This document shows positions 26,977-35,011 of a DNA stretch of 47,546 nt, in pieces (the stretch's first letter is position 1; each line of letters opens with the position of its first letter). The stretch is from DATFRX01 sp035630615 (GTDB lineage: Bacteria > Actinomycetota > Actinomycetes > Propionibacteriales > Nocardioidaceae): NCBI GenBank assembly GCA_035630615.1, contig DASQKI010000061.1, forward strand, positions 1 to 47,546, in the 5' to 3' direction. Position numbers and translations under genes: made by a program. The notes below the pieces were generated by a model, which saw only the letters and a program-made list of their open reading frames with translations, was not told where the DNA came from and did no database searches.

Positions 26977-29267
26977 GACCGGGCTCCCGTCGGCAGCAGG
27001 ACCCGGGACGCCGACGCCGGACTTGCCCAGTCGACGATCGGCCACCGGTTCTTCTTCGCGTGTCGCTGCAACGTGATGTCGGGACGCACGGCGACGGGGT
27101 GACCGACCGCCTGCAGCAGCGGCAGGTCGGAGTGCGAGTCGGCATAGGCGTAGGAGCGGGTCAGGTCGATCTCGTTTTCGTCGGCCCAGTAGCGCAGCCA
27201 GGCGGCTCTCGACTCGCCGACCAGCGGCGGTGCCTGGAGGTGGCCGGTGCACACGCCCTTGTCGTCGACCGCGAGATCGGCGGCCTCGATGTGGTCGAAG
27301 AGCGGCTCCAGCGGTCTCGTCAGCGGCCGGATCGCGCCGGTGATGAGGACGGTTCGCTGCCCGACCGCTCGATGCTCGCGGACCCGGCGGACCGCCTCGG
27401 CCGACAGCCGTTCCAGCACGTGCGAGGCCAGCAGCTCGTCGGCGAGCGCGTCGAGCTCGCTGCGCCGGGCGCCTTCGTACTCGCGGTAGACCGCGCGGAG
27501 GAAGCCGCTGCGCTCGTGTCGCTCGGCGTGCAGGAGGCTCGGCAGTCGGGCGGCCATCCGGCCGAGCTCGGCCAACCGGTCGGGGGCGGCGAGCTCCTGC
27601 AGGCGCATCCAGAGGTAGGTCTCGATCACGTTCGACGACAGCAGGGTGCCGTCCATGTCGAAGACCGCGACGGCGACGTCGTCGGGCTCGATCCGGCGCG
27701 GTGTCGCCGTCGACGACCCCTTGCGCTTGCGCCGGATCTCGTCGAAGCGGCGCAGCGGAGCGGTGACGGCGGGGCAGTGCACCTCGCCGAGGTAGTGGTC
27801 CCAGTCGATGACGGACGTATCGAAGCCGAAGTCGGCTTGGTCGTCGGGGTGCAGCGACTCGTAGAGCGCCATCGTTCGGGTGTCGGAGAAGTGCAGCTCG
27901 GCCTGGGCGTACTCGCGGTAGAGGTCGATGTAGCGGCGCAGGAAGTCGAGCCGCCGGCGCTGCCGGTCGAGCTTGCGGGCGAACTCCCGTGTCCGGTCGC
28001 CGCGAGGCGCCCGGGTGACGACGTAGTCGGCGACCTTGTGCGCCCGCTCGCTGGTGACGAGGAGCCGCTCGACGGCCTGCGCGCCGGGAAAGCGCCATTC
28101 GGGCAGCCGGGCCGCGCCGCGGTCGCCGACCTCGAAGGGGTGGTTGTCGAAGTAGCGCCGCACGATGCCGTAGAGCCGGCGAAACGTCAGCGGGTTGCGA
28201 GCGCCGGACGACACGTGGAACCAGCGCGGGTCGCCGGCCGGCGGCGGCTCGGCGAGGGCGGCGACGATGGCGGCGACGACGTGGTCGACGGGGACGATGT
28301 CGACGATCGAGTCCGGTGAGGCCGGAAACTCCGGCAGCTCGCCCCGGCCGTAGGCCAGGATCAACGGCTCGGCCATCTTGAAGCCCTCGATCCAGCCCGC
28401 GTCGGGCGTCTCGAGGGCCGACTCGATGATGCTCGGCCGGACCACCGTGACCGGGTGGGATTGCGCGTACGCCTCGACCACCCGCTCACCCATGGCCTTG
28501 GTGAAGGTGTAGCAGTCGGTCCAGCCGAGGCTCCGGGCCCGTTCGGCGCCGGCTCGGATCAGCTGGTCGCGGACCCACTCCTGTCGCATCTGCTCGGCGG
28601 CACCGGCGGCCGTAAGGAGGCCGGCCCGACGGTGTTCGCGCTCGGCCTTTCCGCGCAGGTCGGACAGGACGCGGGCGGAACGGGAGCGTTCCTCGATCGT
28701 GGCCCGCTGTCCGGTGCCCCAGGCGAGCTCGGCCTCGAAATCGGCCGTGTGGTCGACCGGCCCCTCGGGGATCGCCCCGCGGCGGCGGCCGGCGACGTAG
28801 GCCGTCGAGATGTGGATGTAGTGAACGTCGCCGTCGATCTCGGCGACTCGGTCGAGCAGTGCCCGCGTCCCGACGACGTTGGTCTGAAACGCCTCGTCGA
28901 CGGGAGGGTCGAACGACACGTCGCCGGCGCAGTGGACGACGGCGTCGAGATCGTTCGGCAGCTCCGGCACGGCCGAGAGGTCGCCGTCGATGACCCGGAC
29001 TCGCGACTCCAACAGGGCGTCGACGCCGCCGGACTCCTCCACGATCGAGGCGAAGATCGGCTTGCCGAGGAGGGCCTTGGTCCGGTCGATGCCGTTCGCG
29101 GATCCCTTCGGCCGTACGAGCACGGTGACCGCGATGTCGGGGATCTGCGTGAGCAGCCGGTTGAGCAACGCCTCGCCGACGAACCCGGTGACGCCTGTCA
29201 GCAGCAGCTTGCGGCCGGCGAGTCGCTCGGCGAGCCGCGGTGGCGGGTCTTGGGGCGAGTCTGCCAT
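26973..29267 (-). CDS. Fatty acyl reductase-like SDR fused to HAD-IB phosphatase
   Basis: This is a 764-residue two-domain protein. The ATG at 29267 is preferred because GGGAG sits 6 nt upstream; an in-frame ATG at 29279 is the alternative. Residues from about 15 to 480 form an extended SDR of the NAD_binding_4 (FAR/CAR reductase) type, with TGVTGFVGEALL and the catalytic YTFTK. Residues from about 555 to 764 form a HAD-IB hydrolase like SerB, with DMDGTLL (nucleophile Asp), a Thr-Gly motif (LITGAIRPL) and DSHSDLP. FAR-type domains reduce fatty acyl-CoA or acyl-ACP to aldehydes or alcohols. The phosphatase may remove a phosphate from a lipid intermediate. It is the first gene of the operon, preceded by a gap of about 217 nt. 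Confidence 0.87.
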   Translation of the reverse strand: MADSPQDPPPRLAERLAGRKLLLTGVTGFVGEALLNRLLTQIPDIAVTVLVRPKGSANGIDRTKALLGKPIFASIVEESGGVDALLESRVRVIDGDLSAVPELPNDLDAVVHCAGDVSFDPPVDEAFQTNVVGTRALLDRVAEIDGDVHYIHISTAYVAGRRRGAIPEGPVDHTADFEAELAWGTGQRATIEERSRSARVLSDLRGKAEREHRRAGLLTAAGAAEQMRQEWVRDQLIRAGAERARSLGWTDCYTFTKAMGERVVEAYAQSHPVTVVRPSIIESALETPDAGWIEGFKMAEPLILAYGRGELPEFPASPDSIVDIVPVDHVVAAIVAALAEPPPAGDPRWFHVSSGARNPLTFRRLYGIVRRYFDNHPFEVGDRGAARLPEWRFPGAQAVERLLVTSERAHKVADYVVTRAPRGDRTREFARKLDRQRRRLDFLRRYIDLYREYAQAELHFSDTRTMALYESLHPDDQADFGFDTSVIDWDHYLGEVHCPAVTAPLRRFDEIRRKRKGSSTATPRRIEPDDVAVAVFDMDGTLLSSNVIETYLWMRLQELAAPDRLAELGRMAARLPSLLHAERHERSGFLRAVYREYEGARRSELDALADELLASHVLERLSAEAVRRVREHRAVGQRTVLITGAIRPLTRPLEPLFDHIEAADLAVDDKGVCTGHLQAPPLVGESRAAWLRYWADENEIDLTRSYAYADSHSDLPLLQAVGHPVAVRPDITLQRHAKKNRWPIVDWASPASASRVLLPTGARS

Positions 29268-29373
29268 CGGCGCTCCCATCGATGTCGACGCTGTCCTCGG
29301 TGGCCGGCGGGCCGGCGACCAACCCATCCTGCCCCACGACCCGCGCCAGGTCGCATCCGACCTCACCATGCCG

Positions 29374-29453
29374 ACTGGGGAAGCCTGCGCCAATCGGGTT
29401 TTGGCGCAGGGGTCCCCAGTGCCAATAGGTTCGGCGCAGGGGACCCCTGCGCC
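29374..29453. repeat. Three-copy GC-rich palindrome cluster
   Basis: The arms 29374-29393 and 29401-29420 pair over 20 nt with two mismatches. Close by, 29433-29453 is a perfect 21-nt palindrome built from the same GGCGCAGGGG unit. It lies 3' of the DUF6571-like gene and upstream of the acyl reductase, both on the minus strand. It could terminate the first and insulate the second. It resembles the mreD-mrdA repeat cluster in layout. Confidence 0.6.
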
Positions 29454-29484
29454 ACCATCGACCGGCGCACCGAGCCCGATACGG

Positions 29485-30738
29485 CTACCAGGCCTGCAAC
29501 GACGTCTTGGTCGCGTTGTACTTCTCCATATAGGTCCCGCCCACGTCGAGCCTGCCGAGCAACTGGGCCCGCTCGTTGCCGCTGAGCGTCCACTTCTCGT
29601 ACGCGCTCTCCAGCTCCGGGTTCTCCGCGATCTGGGTCTGCGGGTCGATCCCGGGCTTGAAGCCAGGCGGCAACTGGTCGGCGGGGATGTTCTGCCACAT
29701 CACCTGCCGGTAGAAGTCCTGCTGCTGGTTCGCGCTGGCGTTCAGCTGGCTGCCCGTCTCGTAGTTGGCCTGCCCGATGTGGTTGTGCTTCAGGGAGTCC
29801 TGCAAGACGGTCAGCGCAGCGTCGAGCCCGCCGCCGGCGATCGGCTGGTTGAGACCCGGGATCTGTCCGAACATGCCTTTGCCGACCTTGAAGCCGAGGT
29901 CGAGCCCGTCGTTGAACTCCTTGTCGGAGAACTCCGAGTCGTGCTGGATCGCGGCCGTAGCACCGAAGTCGAGCGCACCCGTGATCGACGCCGACGCCTT
30001 AGTCACGCGGTCGAGCACCGCGTCGTACGACGACGGGTCGGCGATGGCCATCTGGCGCTGGAGGTCGATGACCGCGTACGAGCGCGACGCCGCGGTCAGG
30101 GTGCCGCAGACCTTCGGATCCTTGCCGAGATCGGAGAGGAATCGCTGCGCGTCGATGTCCTCGAAGTGGGCATCGTCGTAGAGATAGCCCTCGGTCACGC
30201 CTCCCGTGGGCTCGTTGGGCGCCATCGACAGGTGGAAGGAACCGATGTAGTTGGCGGCGATCTCGCCCAGCGCACCCCGGAGGGCCGGGTTGATCAACGT
30301 GGCGTCGGAGAACTTGTCAGCCTGATCACCGGTCTTCCCGTAGTCACCGTTCTCGTAGCCGGCGGCCTGTTCGTCGATCGACACCTCGTGGACGATCGAC
30401 TCGACGATCTGGACCGACTCGCCGTTGGGGTGATCCAGGGTCGCGCTCTTGAGCGCGTCGCCGAGGGTCGTGGTGCCGGTGACATAAGGCCCGTGGCCGG
30501 CCCACGCCTTGTCGACCATCCACTCCCGGTCGGTCAGGAGCCAGTCCACGCGTGGGAGGCGGGGCGGCTCGCCGCCGGTCGAGACTCCGGTGAAGAACTC
30601 GCGGCTGGCCTCGGGGTCAGCGTCGAGGGCGCGCATCAGCCCGGTCATCGGATCCCAGCCGGCGGCATCGTCGTCCTTGAAGCCATGGGTCCAATCGAGG
30701 CGCAGTCCGTCGGCATCATGGTTCGGCTCACGTCCCAC
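29485..30738 (-). CDS. C-terminal fragment of a DUF6571-like protein, -1 frame
   Basis: The open frame holds 417 residues with a nominal GTG at 30738 that has no ribosome site. It continues the 30645-32057 gene after a -1 frame change. The block DPMTGLMRALDADPEASREFF, followed by DWLLTDREW and LGDALKSATLDHP, matches what I recall of the actinobacterial DUF6571 family, in which it lies in the middle of one continuous protein. The remaining 300 residues are helical and polar with no catalytic motif. DUF6571 function is unknown; members often have WXG-like N-termini, which hints at export. The break may be a one-base deletion, a sequencing error, or less likely real frameshifting. Confidence 0.6.
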   Translation of the reverse strand: MGREPNHDADGLRLDWTHGFKDDDAAGWDPMTGLMRALDADPEASREFFTGVSTGGEPPRLPRVDWLLTDREWMVDKAWAGHGPYVTGTTTLGDALKSATLDHPNGESVQIVESIVHEVSIDEQAAGYENGDYGKTGDQADKFSDATLINPALRGALGEIAANYIGSFHLSMAPNEPTGGVTEGYLYDDAHFEDIDAQRFLSDLGKDPKVCGTLTAASRSYAVIDLQRQMAIADPSSYDAVLDRVTKASASITGALDFGATAAIQHDSEFSDKEFNDGLDLGFKVGKGMFGQIPGLNQPIAGGGLDAALTVLQDSLKHNHIGQANYETGSQLNASANQQQDFYRQVMWQNIPADQLPPGFKPGIDPQTQIAENPELESAYEKWTLSGNERAQLLGRLDVGGTYMEKYNATKTSLQAW

Positions 30739-32057
30739 GGGAGGTGGCCGTTGTGCTCGGTGGCGAACGCCTGCTCGAAGTCGAGCATGTGGCCGCCCAT
30801 CTCGTTCAGGAACTGCGGCGAGTGGTCACCATTGGCGAGCAACGGACCGAGCAGCTGGTAGCCGTAGACCTGCACGACCTCCTGGTCGGTGCCGTTGCCC
30901 ATCAGGCCGATCCTGGTCTCGCATTCGGTGCGGAGCTGGTGGACCCAGTCGGCTGAGACGTACGTCGCGGCGCCGTCACCCTCCCATTCGCTCGTGGTGG
31001 GCTGACCGGACGTACCTGCGGCCAGGACCACGCCGAGGGTCTGCTGGAGCGTGGCGATGCTGTTGGCGTAGCTCCTCGAGCTGTCCTCGCCGGGGTAGCC
31101 GTCGAGGGCGTCGGCGGCCGACGTCGTGATTCGGCCGTTGAGCTCCAGCAGCCCGCGCGGGCCGATCGTGTTGAGGAACGACGTCGCGACGACCGCGTCG
31201 CCGCCATAGGCCGCCAGGACCTTGTTGAACGCGTCCATATCCGCCTGGAAGCCGTCCTTGCGCTCATCGAACGTGTCGCCGAGCGTCTGCCCTTGGTGAG
31301 CGAGCTCGGCACCGACGAGCTGCTTGGTGTGCTCGTTGAGCACCGGCAGCAACGTCGTGGCGAGCTCGGGGTGCTCCATCGCGTAGCGGGCGAGATCCTC
31401 GTCGGACTTGTCACGCAGCTCGGGCGGCAGCTCCTTCAGCGGGGTTGCCGCGAGGTTGTACGAGGGGAACGCTTCGACGGCGGCGACGCTCAGCCAGCCG
31501 GAGCTCCAGAGCGAGCGGATGTCGGCCTCGTTCGGCCCGCGATCGAGCATGCCGGCGGTGTGCGTGGCGTCGGTGTCGAGCCGCGTCCGCAACTCGAGGT
31601 AGCGCCGTGTCAGGCCAGCGAGCTGGGTCGCCAGCGCCTCGGAGACGGCCTCGGTGTGCTTGTCGGCGGCCGTCGACTGCTCGGCCGGCGTGCCGGTCAT
31701 CGTCGCCGATGCGACACCGAAATCGGTGGCGGCGGCTGTCGCGTACTCCTCGTTGAGCTTCGTGACGCCGCCGTTGAAGGTCCGGACGGCCGAGCCGAAC
31801 AGCCGCACGCTGCCACCGCCGAACAGCGCCGCCTGCATCACCTGGGTCATGTTCGCGCGCACCGGCTCCGGCGCGGTCGCCATCGGTCCGGCGAGCACGC
31901 CCTGGACGCTCACGCACGCCGTCGTGTGCATGGCGTCGACGCCGTTCGCCGTCGACTCGACCGTGCCGCCGGTCGCCGAGATGTCGTCGGCCGACGCCTC
32001 CACGGTCTCAGGGGCTACGTCGTAATACGGGAAGGGCCTGTCCGCATCGATGTACAC
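30645..32057 (-). CDS. N-terminal part of a DUF6571-like protein with WXG-like helical start
   Basis: The GTG at 32057 follows AAAGGGA at the correct distance and is preferred over an upstream GTG at 32084, giving 470 residues. An alpha-helical N-terminus of about 150 residues (ETVEASADDISATGGTVEST through VTKLNEEYATAAA) has the size and pattern of WXG100/LXG-type secretion partners, but no clear WXG is seen. The last 30 residues, after the frame change near 30738, are non-homologous. Its promoter region faces that of the SARP gene. The protein is probably exported or surface-associated, and its function is unknown. Confidence 0.6.
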   Translation of the reverse strand: MYIDADRPFPYYDVAPETVEASADDISATGGTVESTANGVDAMHTTACVSVQGVLAGPMATAPEPVRANMTQVMQAALFGGGSVRLFGSAVRTFNGGVTKLNEEYATAAATDFGVASATMTGTPAEQSTAADKHTEAVSEALATQLAGLTRRYLELRTRLDTDATHTAGMLDRGPNEADIRSLWSSGWLSVAAVEAFPSYNLAATPLKELPPELRDKSDEDLARYAMEHPELATTLLPVLNEHTKQLVGAELAHQGQTLGDTFDERKDGFQADMDAFNKVLAAYGGDAVVATSFLNTIGPRGLLELNGRITTSAADALDGYPGEDSSRSYANSIATLQQTLGVVLAAGTSGQPTTSEWEGDGAATYVSADWVHQLRTECETRIGLMGNGTDQEVVQVYGYQLLGPLLANGDHSPQFLNEMGGHMLDFEQAFATEHNGHLPWDVSRTMMPTDCASIGPMASRTTMPPAGIR

Positions 32058-32154
32058 GATGTCCCTTTCGCTCAGGTTAGCCACCGCGCGTCCGCGATGT
32101 GGTCCGGACCTTTCCGTCCGTCGCTACTCTTTGTATGCGGCGCCGTCTTCACAG

Positions 32155-32186
32155 CGGTTTCAGTTGCCTTGCACTGCCGGCTTCAG
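32155..32186. promoter_or_regulatory. Direct repeats upstream of the SARP gene
   Basis: CGGTTTCAG (32155-32163) and CGGCTTCAG (32178-32186) are 8/9 identical and 23 bp apart, about two helical turns. They lie in the 152-nt divergent promoter region, just before the SARP ribosome site. SARP regulators bind direct repeats near -35 regions, so autoregulation or control of the divergent gene is possible. This is inference only. Confidence 0.3.
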
Positions 32187-32209
32187 CCGGTCGACGAATC
32201 AGAGGGGAC

Positions 32210-33244
32210 ATGCCAGCGGTCACTGTGTCGCTTCTCGGGCCGTTCGAGGTCACACTCGACGGGCGGCCGGCTAGCGTGCCTCGCGGGCGACAGCGCGTCC
32301 TGCTGGCGAGCCTGGCGCTGCATCCAGCCCACGCGGTGTCGATAGAGACGCTGGTCGACCAGATGTGGGGTGACGAACCGCCGCGCAATCCGCGCAACGG
32401 GGTACAGGTTCACGTACGCCGACTCCGCGCCCTCCTCGGCGACGACGTCATCCATACCTCGGGCGGCGGCTACGCGCTCGACATCGCATCCGACGACGTC
32501 GACGCGATCCGCTTCGCCCATCTCGTCACACGGGCCGGATCCGCCGACCCGGACACAGCCCACCGGCTCCTGACCGAAGCGCTCGACCTCTGGCGTGGCG
32601 AACCGCTGACCGAGGTCGACTCACCGATGCTGGATCGCGACTTCGGCGTCGCACTCGTCGAGCGGCACCTGCTCGCGGTCGAACGTCGCTGCGACCACGA
32701 CATCGCGCAGGGGCGGCCGGAGGCCTGCGTGGCCGAGCTCCGTTCGCTGACCGCCCAGCATCCCCTACGTCAGCCGCTCTGGACGCGGCTGCTCGCGGCT
32801 CTGATCGACTCCGGCCGGTCTGCTGAGGCTTTGGGCTGCTACGAGCAGATCCGAGAGCACCTGGCCGACGCGCTGGGCGCCGATCCAGGTGCCGACCTCC
32901 AGCGGCTGCATCGCCGCATCGTCGACCTCGACCGCGACGTCCTTGGCCCGTTCGGCGCCGCCCGGGCAACACCCCTCGAAGTCCCGCACCAACTGCCGCC
33001 AGACCCGGTTGGTTTCGCCGGCCGCGGCAGTGAGCTCGCGGCGCTCAACGAGCTGCTCGCGAACCATCGGACCGCTCCGGTCCAATGCAGACGGTTTGCG
33101 TCGTCCACGGAGTCGGCGGCGTGGGCAAGACCGCGCTCGCAGTCCACTGGGCACACCGGGTCGTCGACGAGTTCCCCGACGGTCAGATCTACCTCGACCT
33201 GCACGGCTACGGCCCGGACGCGGCGTTGGAGCCGTCCGGAGTGA
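32210..33244 (+). CDS. SARP family regulator, DNA-binding and BTAD part
   Basis: The ATG at 32210 has a strong GAGGGG ribosome site, giving 344 residues. Residues 1 to about 95 form an OmpR-like winged helix (VSLLGPFEVTLDGRPASVPR, then NGVQVHVRRLRALLG). Residues from about 95 to 250 form the bacterial transcriptional activation domain (LDLWRGEPLTEV, RLLAALIDSGRSAEALGCYE). The NB-ARC lead-in (GFAGRGSELAALNELL) begins, but from about residue 292 the frame carries non-homologous sequence while the true continuation lies in the -1 frame. The gene therefore appears split by a one-base deletion. The truncated product could still work as a small SARP. It is divergent from the DUF6571-like gene, its likely target. 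Confidence 0.75.
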   Translation: MPAVTVSLLGPFEVTLDGRPASVPRGRQRVLLASLALHPAHAVSIETLVDQMWGDEPPRNPRNGVQVHVRRLRALLGDDVIHTSGGGYALDIASDDVDAIRFAHLVTRAGSADPDTAHRLLTEALDLWRGEPLTEVDSPMLDRDFGVALVERHLLAVERRCDHDIAQGRPEACVAELRSLTAQHPLRQPLWTRLLAALIDSGRSAEALGCYEQIREHLADALGADPGADLQRLHRRIVDLDRDVLGPFGAARATPLEVPHQLPPDPVGFAGRGSELAALNELLANHRTAPVQCRRFASSTESAAWARPRSQSTGHTGSSTSSPTVRSTSTCTATARTRRWSRPE

Positions 33245-34992
33245 TCGCGACGGTCCTCCAGGCGACGGGTGTGCCGACGGACCACCAGCCGACGGAGTCG
33301 GCGGCCCTGACGGCGCTGCTGCGCACCCATCTTGCCGGTCGACGCATGCTGATCCTGCTCGACAACGTCCGCGACGCCGATCAGGTTCGGCCCCTACTGC
33401 CGGGCGCCGAAAGCATGGTTGTCGTGACGAGTCGCAGCCAGCTGCGTGGCCTCGTCGTCCGCGACGGCGCTCGGCAGATCGCGCTCAGCGAACTCGGCGA
33501 CGACGACGCCAGCCGCCTGCTCTCCCACAGCGTCCCGCCGGCCCGTCTGGCGGCCGAGCCACAGGCCGCGCGACGCATCATCGACCTCTGCAGCGGCCTA
33601 CCGCTCGCGCTTCGCATCGTCTCCGACCGCGCGAGCTGGCACCCCGAGGCCACACTGACGCAGCTGGCCGACGACATCATCGACGCCAAAGGGAGGCTCG
33701 CGGGGCTCTCGAGCGGTGACGACCCCGCGTCCGACCTTCGCGCGGTGTTCTCCTGGTCCTACGACAAGCTGCCAGTCGAGACCGCGTCGACATTTCGTCA
33801 GCTCGCTCTCTATCCGGCTATTGAGATAACTCCTGACGCTGTCGCCGCGCTGACGACGCGATCGACCCGAGAGGTCCGTCGCGAGCTCGATCGGCTCGTC
33901 TCCGTGCACCTGCTCGAGCCACGCGGACGCGGGCGCTTCCGCCTCCACGATCTGCTCCGGGAGTACGCCGCCGAGCTGGTCGCCGGCGACAGCCCGGACA
34001 GCAACGCCGCAGCGATTCGTCGCGTCGTCGACTGGTGCCTGCGCTCGGTGATCAACGCCCGCGCGGTCCTCGCCGACCCGCTGGACGGCCTCCAGGTCGA
34101 TGCGGTGACCGACGTGGAGCCGATGACGTTCTCGACGACCGACGACGGCATCGCCTGGTTCGACGCCGAACGCGTGCTACTCGTGGGTGCGACCCGAGCG
34201 GCCGCCGACTACGGGCTCGACCGGCAGGGGCACCAGCTCTCCTACCTACTCCGGACGCTGTTTCACTACCGGTTGCGCGACGAGGAGTTCGTCGGCGTGG
34301 CTCTGGTCGGTGTCGCCTGCGCCCGCCGACTCGGCGACAGTCTCGCGTTGATGCGCAGCCTGCGCACGCTCGGCAACGCGTACACCTGGGTCGGTCGCAC
34401 CGAGGACGCAGCGGCGCCGCTGCGGGAAGCGGTCGAGCTCGCCGAGAGCCTGGGTGACATCGCAAGGCTGGCGAGTGCGGCCGACAACGCCGCCATCAAC
34501 TACGCCCGCTCCGGCGACTATCCGGCCGCCCTGCGCTACCACCGACGAGCTGTCGACACCAGCCGACGATTGGACGACCGTGCGCTGTTGGCCGGCACCT
34601 TGATGAACCTGGGCTTCACCCAGATCGTCAGCGGGGACACCGAGGACGGCATCGCATCGACGCAAGAGGCGCTGACGCTGTTCGAAGCCAAAGGTGACGA
34701 GCAGTACGCTGCGTTCTCCCACGGCAACCTGGCCGACGCCTACCAGCGCACCGACCGGCCCGATCTCGCCATCGAGCACGCCGAGCGGTCGCTGTCGGTG
34801 CTGCGGCGGTTGGGCAACCTGGACGCCAGCGCCGAGGTGCTGGTCACGCTCGGACGGGCCTACCAGGCAAAGCGTGAGTCGCGTGCGGCCGCGGCCGCAT
34901 GGGCCGAAGCCGCCGAGAAGATCGGCGCCGATCACTGGCTCAGCCCGACGGTCGCCGAGTTGCTGGAGTCGTCGGCGTCTCGGGTCGGCTGA
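33085..34992 (+). CDS. NB-ARC/TPR part of an AfsR-like SARP regulator, -1 frame
   Basis: This is a 635-residue frame opening at ATG 33085 inside the SARP ORF, overlapping it by 160 nt. The P-loop GVGGVGKTALA starts about ten residues in, followed by a Walker B-like LILLDN and the NB-ARC motif GLPLAL. About 300 residues of TPR repeats fill the C-terminus. In AfsR-type proteins these domains follow the BTAD in one chain, so this is the missing half of the upstream ORF. It could be made separately from ATG 33085, but no Shine-Dalgarno precedes it. It converges on clpX with a 19-nt gap. Confidence 0.75.
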   Translation: MQTVCVVHGVGGVGKTALAVHWAHRVVDEFPDGQIYLDLHGYGPDAALEPSGVIATVLQATGVPTDHQPTESAALTALLRTHLAGRRMLILLDNVRDADQVRPLLPGAESMVVVTSRSQLRGLVVRDGARQIALSELGDDDASRLLSHSVPPARLAAEPQAARRIIDLCSGLPLALRIVSDRASWHPEATLTQLADDIIDAKGRLAGLSSGDDPASDLRAVFSWSYDKLPVETASTFRQLALYPAIEITPDAVAALTTRSTREVRRELDRLVSVHLLEPRGRGRFRLHDLLREYAAELVAGDSPDSNAAAIRRVVDWCLRSVINARAVLADPLDGLQVDAVTDVEPMTFSTTDDGIAWFDAERVLLVGATRAAADYGLDRQGHQLSYLLRTLFHYRLRDEEFVGVALVGVACARRLGDSLALMRSLRTLGNAYTWVGRTEDAAAPLREAVELAESLGDIARLASAADNAAINYARSGDYPAALRYHRRAVDTSRRLDDRALLAGTLMNLGFTQIVSGDTEDGIASTQEALTLFEAKGDEQYAAFSHGNLADAYQRTDRPDLAIEHAERSLSVLRRLGNLDASAEVLVTLGRAYQAKRESRAAAAAWAEAAEKIGADHWLSPTVAELLESSASRVG

Positions 34993-35011
34993 TCGACGCC
35001 GAAGGGATCGG

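Noticed and set aside
30730..30745. Programmed -1 frameshift in the DUF6571-like gene
   Set aside because: No X-XXY-YYZ slippery heptamer or obvious downstream pseudoknot was seen. A one-base deletion or sequencing error is simpler.
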